Origin: Diplolepis rosae
Taxonomy: Eukaryota; Arthropoda; Insecta; Hymenoptera; Diplolepididae
DNA length: 64,000 bases
Direction: 5' to 3'
Assembly: GCA_030998225.1 (NCBI GenBank)
Contig: JAPYXD010000695.1
Span: 1,655,001-1,719,000, forward strand
Shown piece by piece: positions 57,430 through 64,000 of the stretch. The position numbers were made by a program, and so were the translations under genes. Each line of letters begins with the position of its first letter. Position 1 is the stretch's first letter. The notes beneath the pieces were generated by a model. The model saw only the letters and a list, made by a program, of their open reading frames with translations, had not been told where the DNA came from and made no database searches.

Positions 57430-60400
57430 ACTTGAATTTGGATTTTTGATTATTTGCTCGAAAATTTCATGGTTTTTTTTAAATTTGCATTTTTTACTGT
57501 TATTTACAACAATTTGCATACTTTTATATTTTTAAATGTAATATTATGTAATAATGAAGCAATCTGCAGTATTAATTAATTATTTATTGCGTTTTTTATT
57601 TTCTTAATTTTTGACGACGAATACCTCTTCACATATTATATTCTCCTAGTACAGAGGAAGAATTTCAACGTTTTTGGTTCGAAAATTTCATCGTTTATTT
57701 TTAAATTTTCATTTTTTACTGTTAGTTACATCAAATTGCATACTTTTATATTTTTTAATGTAATATTATGTAATAATGAAGCAATCTGCAGTATTAATTA
57801 TTTATTTATTGCACTTTTAATTTTTAAATTTTTGACGACGAATACCTCTTCACATATTATATTCTCCTAGTACAGAGGAAGAATTTCAGCATTTTTGGCT
57901 AGGAAATTTCATCGTTTATTTTTAAATTTGCATTTTTTACTGTTATTTACATCAAATTGCATACTTTTATATTTTTTAATGTAATATTATGTAATAATAA
58001 ATCAATCTGCAGTATTAATTATTTCATTATAGCATTTTCAATTTTTTAAATTTTTGACGACGAATACCTCTTCACATATTATATTCTCCTAGTACAGATG
58101 AAGAATTTCAACATGTTTGGCTCAGAAATTTCATCGTTTATTTTTAAATTTGCATTTTTTACTGATATTTACATCAATTTGCATACTTTTATATTTTTTA
58201 ATGTAATATTATGTAATAATGAAGCAATCTGCAGTATTAATTATTTATTTATTGCACTTTTAATTTTTAAATTTTTGACGACGAATACCTCTTCACATAT
58301 TATATTCTCCTAGTACAGAGGAAGAATTTCAACATTTTTGGCTAGGAAATTTCATCGTTTATTTTTAAATTTTCATTTTTTACTGTTATTTACATCAATT
58401 TGCATACTTTTATATTTTTTAATGTAATATTATCTAATAATGAAGCAATCTGCAGTATTAATTATTTATTTATTGCACTTTTAATTTTTTTAATTTTTGA
58501 CGACGAATACCTCTTGACATATTATATTCTCCTAGTACAGAGGAAGAATTTCAGCATTTTTGGCTCGGAAATTTCATCGTTTATTTTTAAATTTGCATTT
58601 TTTACTGATATTTACATCAATTTGCATACTTTTATATTTTTTAATGTAATATTATGTAATAATGAAGCAATCTGCAGTATTAATTATTTATTTATTGCAC
58701 TTTTAATTTTTTTAATTTTTGACGACGAATACCTCTTCACATATTATATTCTCCTAGTACAGAGGAAGAATTTCAACATTTTTGGCTCGGAAATTTCATC
58801 GTTTTTTTTTAAATTTGCATTTTTTACTGATATTTACATCAATTTGCATACTTTTATATTTTTTAATGTAATATTATGTAATAATGAAGCAATCTGCAGT
58901 ATTAATTATTTATTCATTGCACTTTTAATTTTTTAAATTTTTGACGACGAATACCTCTTCACATATTATATTCTCCTAGTACAGAGGAAGAATTTCAACA
59001 TTTTTGGCTCGAGAATTTCATGTTTTTTTTTAGATTTGCATTTTTTACTGTTAGTTACATCAATTTGCATACTTTTATATTTTTTAATGTAATATTATCT
59101 AATAATGAAGCAATCTGCAGTATTAATTATTTATTTATTGCACTTTTAATTTTTTTAATTTTTGACGACGAATACCTCTTGACATATTATATTCTCCTAG
59201 TACAGAGGAAGAATTTCAACATTTTTGGCTCGGAAATTTCATCGTTTATTTTTAAATTTGCATTTTTTACTGATATTTACATCAATTTGCATACTTTTAT
59301 ATTTTTTAATGTAATATTATGTAATAATGAAGCAATCTGCAGTATTAATTGTTTATTTATTGCATTTTTTAGTTTTTTAATTTTTGACTACACACATCTC
59401 TTTACATATTATGTTCTCCTAGTAGAGAGGAAGAATTTCAACGTTTTTGGTTCGAAAATTTCATGGTTTTTTTTTTAAATTTGCATTTTTTACTGTTATT
59501 TACATCAATTTGCATACTTTTATATTTTTTAATGTAATATTATCTAATAATGAAGCAATCTGCAGTATTAATTATTTATTTATTGCACTTTTAATTTTTT
59601 TAATTTTTGACGACGAATACCTCTTGACATATTATATTCTCCTAGTACAGAGGAAGAATTTCAACATTTTTGGCTCGGAAATTTCATGGTTTTTTTTTTA
59701 ATTTTCATTTTTTTCTGTTAGTTACATCAATTTGCATACTTTTATATTTTTTAATGTAATATTATGTAATAATGAAGCAATCTGCAGTATTAATTATTTA
59801 TTTATTGCACTTTTAATTTTTTAAATTTTTGACTACACACATCTCTTTACATATTATGTTCTCCTAGTAGAGAGGAAGAATTTCAACGTTTTTGATTCGA
59901 AAATTTCATGTTTTTTTTTTTAAATTTGCATTTTTTACTGTTATTTACATCAATTTGCATACTTTTATATTTTTTAATGTAATATTATGTAATAATGAAG
60001 CAATCTGCAGTATTAATTATTTATTCATTGCACTTTTAATTTTTTAAATTTTTGACGACGAATACCTCTTCACATATTATATTCTCCTAGTACAGAGGAA
60101 GAATTTCCACATTTTAGTGTCGAAGATTTCATGTTTTTTTTTTAAATTTTCATTTTTTACTGTTAGTTACATCAATTTGCATACTTTTATATTTTTTAAT
60201 GTAATATTATGTAATAATGAAGCAATCTGCAGTATTAATTATTTATTTATTGCACTTTTAATTTTTTAAATTTTTGACGACGAATACCTCTTCACATATT
60301 ATATTCTCCTAGTACAGAGGAAGAATTTCAGCATTTTTGGCTCGGAAATTTCATCGTTTATTTTTAAATTTGCATTTTTTACTGATATTTACATCAATTT

Positions 60401-63400
60401 GCATACTTTTATATTTTTTAATGTAATATTATGTAATAATGAAGCAATCTGCAGTATTAATTATTTATTTATTGCACTTTTAATTTTTTTAATTTTTGAC
60501 GACGAATACCTCTTGACATATTATATTCTCCTAGTACAGAGGAAGAATTTCAACATTTTTGGCTCGGAAATTTCATCGTTTATTTTTAAATTTGCATTTT
60601 TCACTGATATTTACATAAATTTGCATACTTTTATATTTTTTAATGTAATATTATCTAATAATGAAGCAATCTGCAGTATTAATTATTTATTTATTGCACT
60701 TTTAATTTTTTTAATTTTTGACGACGAATACCTCTTGACATATTATATTCTCCTAGTACAGAGGAAGAATTTCAACATTTTTGGCTCGAGAATTTCATGT
60801 TTTTTTTTAAATTTTCATTTTTTACTGTTAGTTACATCAATTTGCATACTTTTATATTTTTTAATGTAATATTATGTAATAATGAAGCAATCTGCAGTAT
60901 TAATTATTTATTTATTGCACTTTTAATTTTTTTAATTTTTGACGACGAATACCTCTTGACATATTATATTCTCCTAGTACAGAGGAAGAATTTCAACGTT
61001 TTTGGCTCGAAGAGTTCATGTTTTTTTTTAAATTTTCATTTTTTACTGATATTTACATCAATTTGCATACTTTTATATTTTTTAATGTAATATTATGTAA
61101 TAATGAAGCAATCTGCAGTATTAATTATTTATTTATTGCACTTTTAATTTTTTTAATTTTTGACGACGAATACCTCTTGACATATTATATTCTCCTAGTA
61201 CAGAGGAAGAATTTCAACATTTTTGGCTCGAAGATTTCATGGTTTTTTTTTTAATTTTCATTTTTTACTGTTAGTTACATCAAATTGCATACTTTTATAT
61301 TTTTTAATGTAATATTATGTAATAATGAAGCAATCTGCAGTATTAATTATTTATTTATTGCACTTTTAATTTTTTAAATTTTTGACGACGAATACCTCTT
61401 CACATATTATATTCTCCTAGTACAGAGGAAGAATTTCAGCATTCTTGGCTCGGAAATTTCATCGTTTATTTTTAAATTTGCATTTTTTACTGATATTTAC
61501 ATCAATTTGCATACTTTTATATTTTTTAATGTAATATTATGTAATAATGAAGCAATCTGCAGTATTAATTATTTATTCATTGCACTTTTAATTTTTTAAA
61601 TTTTTGACGACGAATACCTCTTCACATATTATATTCTCCTAGTACAGAGGAAGAATTTCAACATTTTTGGCTCGAGAATTTCATGTTTTTTTTTTAATTT
61701 GCATTTTTTATTGATATTTACATCAATTTGCATACTTTTATATTTTTTAATGTAATATTATGTAATAATGAAGCAATCTGCAGTATTAATTATTTATTTA
61801 TTGCACTTTTAATTTTTTAAATTTTTGACGACGAATACCTCTTCACATATTATATTCTCCTAGTACAGAGGAAGAATTTCAGCATTCTTGGCTCGGAAAT
61901 TTCATCGTTTATTTTTAAATTTGCATTTTTTACTGATATTTACATCAATTTGCATACTTTTATATTTTTTAATGTAATATTATGTAATAATGAAGCAATC
62001 TGCAGTATTAATTATTTATTTATTGCACTTTTAATTTTTTTAATTTTTGACGACGAATACCTCTTGACATATTATATTCTCCTAGTACAGAGGAAGAATT
62101 TCAACATTTTAGTGTCGAAGATTTCATGGTTTTTTTTTTAATTTTCATTTTTTTCTGTTAGTTACATCAATTTGCATACTTTTATATTTTTTAATGTAAT
62201 ATTATGTAATAATGAAGCAATCTGCAGTATTAATTATTTATTTATTGCACTTTTAATTTTTTTAATTTTTGACGACGAATACCTCTTCACATATTATATT
62301 CTCCTAGTACAGATGAAGAATTTCAACATTTTAGGCTCGAAGATTTCATGTTTTTTTTTTAATTTTCATTTTTTACTGTTAGTTACATCAATTTGCATAC
62401 TTTTATATTTTTTAATGTAATATTATGTAATAATGAAGCAATCTGCAGTATTAATTGTTTATTTATTGCACTTTTAATTTTTTAAATTTTTGACGACGAA
62501 TACCTCTTCACATATTATATTCTCCTAGTAGAGACTAAGAATTTCAGCATGTTTGGCTAGGAAATTTCATCGTTTATTTTTAAATTTGCATTTTTTACTG
62601 ATATTTACATCAAATTGCATACTTTTATATTTTTTAATGTAATATTATGTAATAATAAAGCAATCTGCAGTATTAATTATTTATTCATTGCACTTTTAAT
62701 TTTTTTAATTTTTGACGACGAATACCTCTTCACATATTATATTCTCCTAGTACAGATGAAGAATTTCAACATTTTTGGCTCGAAGAGTTTATGTTTTTTT
62801 TTTAATTTTCATTTTTTACTGTTAGTTACATCAATTTGCATACTTTTATATTTTTTAATGTAATATTATGTAATAATGAAGCAATCTGCAGTATTAATTG
62901 TTTATTTATTGCACTTTTAATTTTTTTAATTTTTGACGACGAATACCTCTTCACATATTATATTCTCCTAGTAGAGACTAAGAATTTCAGCATGTTTGGC
63001 TAGGAAATTTCATCGTTTATTTTTAAATTTGCATTTTTTACTGATATTTACATCAATTTGCATACTTTTATATTTTTTAATGTAATATTATGTAATAATG
63101 AAGCAATCTGCAGTATTAATTATTTATTCATTGCACTTTTAATTTTTTAAATTTTTGACGACGAATACCTCTTCACATATTATATTCTCCTAGTACAGAG
63201 GAAGAATTTCAACATTTTTGGCTCGAGAATTTCATGTTTTTTTTTTAATTTGCATTTTTTACTGATATTTACATCAATTTGCATACTTTTATATTTTTTA
63301 ATGTAATATTATGTAATAATGAAGCAATCTGCAGTATTAATTATTTATTTATTGCACTTTTAATTTTTTAAATTTTTGACGACGAATACCTCTTCACATA

Positions 63401-64000
63401 TTATATTCTCCTAGTACAGAGGAAGAATTTCAGCATTTTTGGCTCGGAAATTTCATCGTTTATTTTTAAATTTGCATTTTTTACTGATATTTACATCAAT
63501 TTGCATACTTTTATATTTTTTAATGTAATATTATCTAATAATGAAGCAATCTGCAGTATTAATTATTTATTTATTGCACTTTTAATTTTTTTAATTTTTG
63601 ACGACGAATACCTCTTGACATATTATATTCTCCTAGTACAGAGGAAGAATTTCAACATTTTTGGCTCGAGAATTTCATGTTTTTTTTTAAATTTGCATTT
63701 TTTACTGATATTTACATCAATTTGCATACTTTTATATTTTTTAATGTAATATTATCTAATAATGAAGCAATCTGCAGTATTAATTATTTATTTATTGCAC
63801 TTTTAATTTTTAAATTTTTGACGACGAATACCTCTTCACATATTATATTCTCCTAGTACAGAGGAAGAATTTCAGCATTTTTGGCTCGGAAATTTCATCG
63901 TTTATTTTTAAATTTGCATTTTTTACTGATATTTACATCAATTTGCATACTTTTATATTTTTTAATGTAATATTATGTAATAATGAAGCAATCTGCAGTA
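57430..64000 (+). repeat. ~222-bp satellite array, about 30 monomers, open at window end
   Basis: Every monomer has GAAGCAATCTGCAGTATTAA (PstI site CTGCAG), TTTTTGACGACGAATACCTC, CATATTATATTCTCCTAGTA and CATCAATTTGCATACTTTTA. CTGCAG occurs from 57564 to 63993, thirty times, at spacings of 221-223 bp. The array is strongly AT-rich. Because 222 is 74 codons, frames of up to 178 codons run through several monomers, but single-base length changes break them and the peptide is a low-complexity by-product. Variants recur at two-monomer spacing in the distal half. The array runs off the window. Confidence 0.95.

Noticed and set aside
58098..63749. Open frames of 60-178 codons repeating a His-Thr-Phe-Ile-Phe-Phe-type peptide
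   Set aside because: They are the 222-bp satellite (74 codons) read in frame. One-base length differences between monomers break the frames, and codon positions show no protein-like constraint.

Overview
The window looks like AT-rich nuclear DNA from an arthropod, most likely an insect. Tc1/mariner relics, Penelope-like retroelements (PLEs), many foldback and miniature elements, a long AT-rich satellite and no bacterial-style gene packing all point that way. A hymenopteran or another insect with an enlarged genome would fit, but nothing here proves the order. I found no host protein-coding gene, rRNA, convincing tRNA or CRISPR array. Most open frames are chance frames in AT-rich DNA, readings through palindromes, or the satellite read in frame.

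Layout. 1-16 kb is mostly unique AT-rich sequence with one foldback repeat (1275-1835). It holds GC-richer islands at about 0.6-0.85, 3.6-3.96, 8.1-9.7, 11.7-12.0, 13.7-14.5 and 14.7-15.7 kb that look regulatory or like untranslated exons. 16-31 kb holds a TTAA-flanked palindromic element nested in an older inverted repeat (16.4-17.4 kb), a Tc1-type miniature element (21.0-21.6 kb), a 3.1-kb foldback (22.5-25.6 kb) enclosing a 1.1-kb dispersed repeat, and two TA-targeting elements that share one TA (27.9-29.1 kb). 31-38 kb contains two unusual non-coding elements with short terminal inverted repeats and internal ~160-bp tandem repeats (31.8-33.0 and 34.3-35.7 kb), a foldback (33.1 kb) and a 223-bp miniature element (37.1 kb).

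38-46 kb starts with a near-perfect 2.6-kb palindrome made of two head-to-head, 5'-truncated PLE copies. Each carries the GIY-YIG endonuclease region and a hammerhead-ribozyme-like motif at its outer 3' end, and the pair is flanked by a 14-bp target duplication. A foldback element, a decayed D,D34D mariner and a 1303-bp mariner-type element with intact inverted repeats follow; the last sits inside an ACTGT-type simple repeat. 46-54 kb is mostly unassigned AT-rich DNA with a fragmented copy of the dispersed repeat, itself interrupted by a second copy of the 33-kb foldback. 54.3-55.6 kb is a second head-to-head PLE pair from another subfamily, again with ribozyme-like motifs and a 15-bp target duplication. 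From 57.4 kb to the window end there is a ~222-bp satellite array of about 30 monomers with traces of dimeric higher-order structure.

The most interesting material is the pair of independent head-to-head PLE insertions. They share the same architecture: 3' ends outward, ribozyme at each outer end, and a 31-38 nt extra segment between the target duplication and the arm on the left side only.
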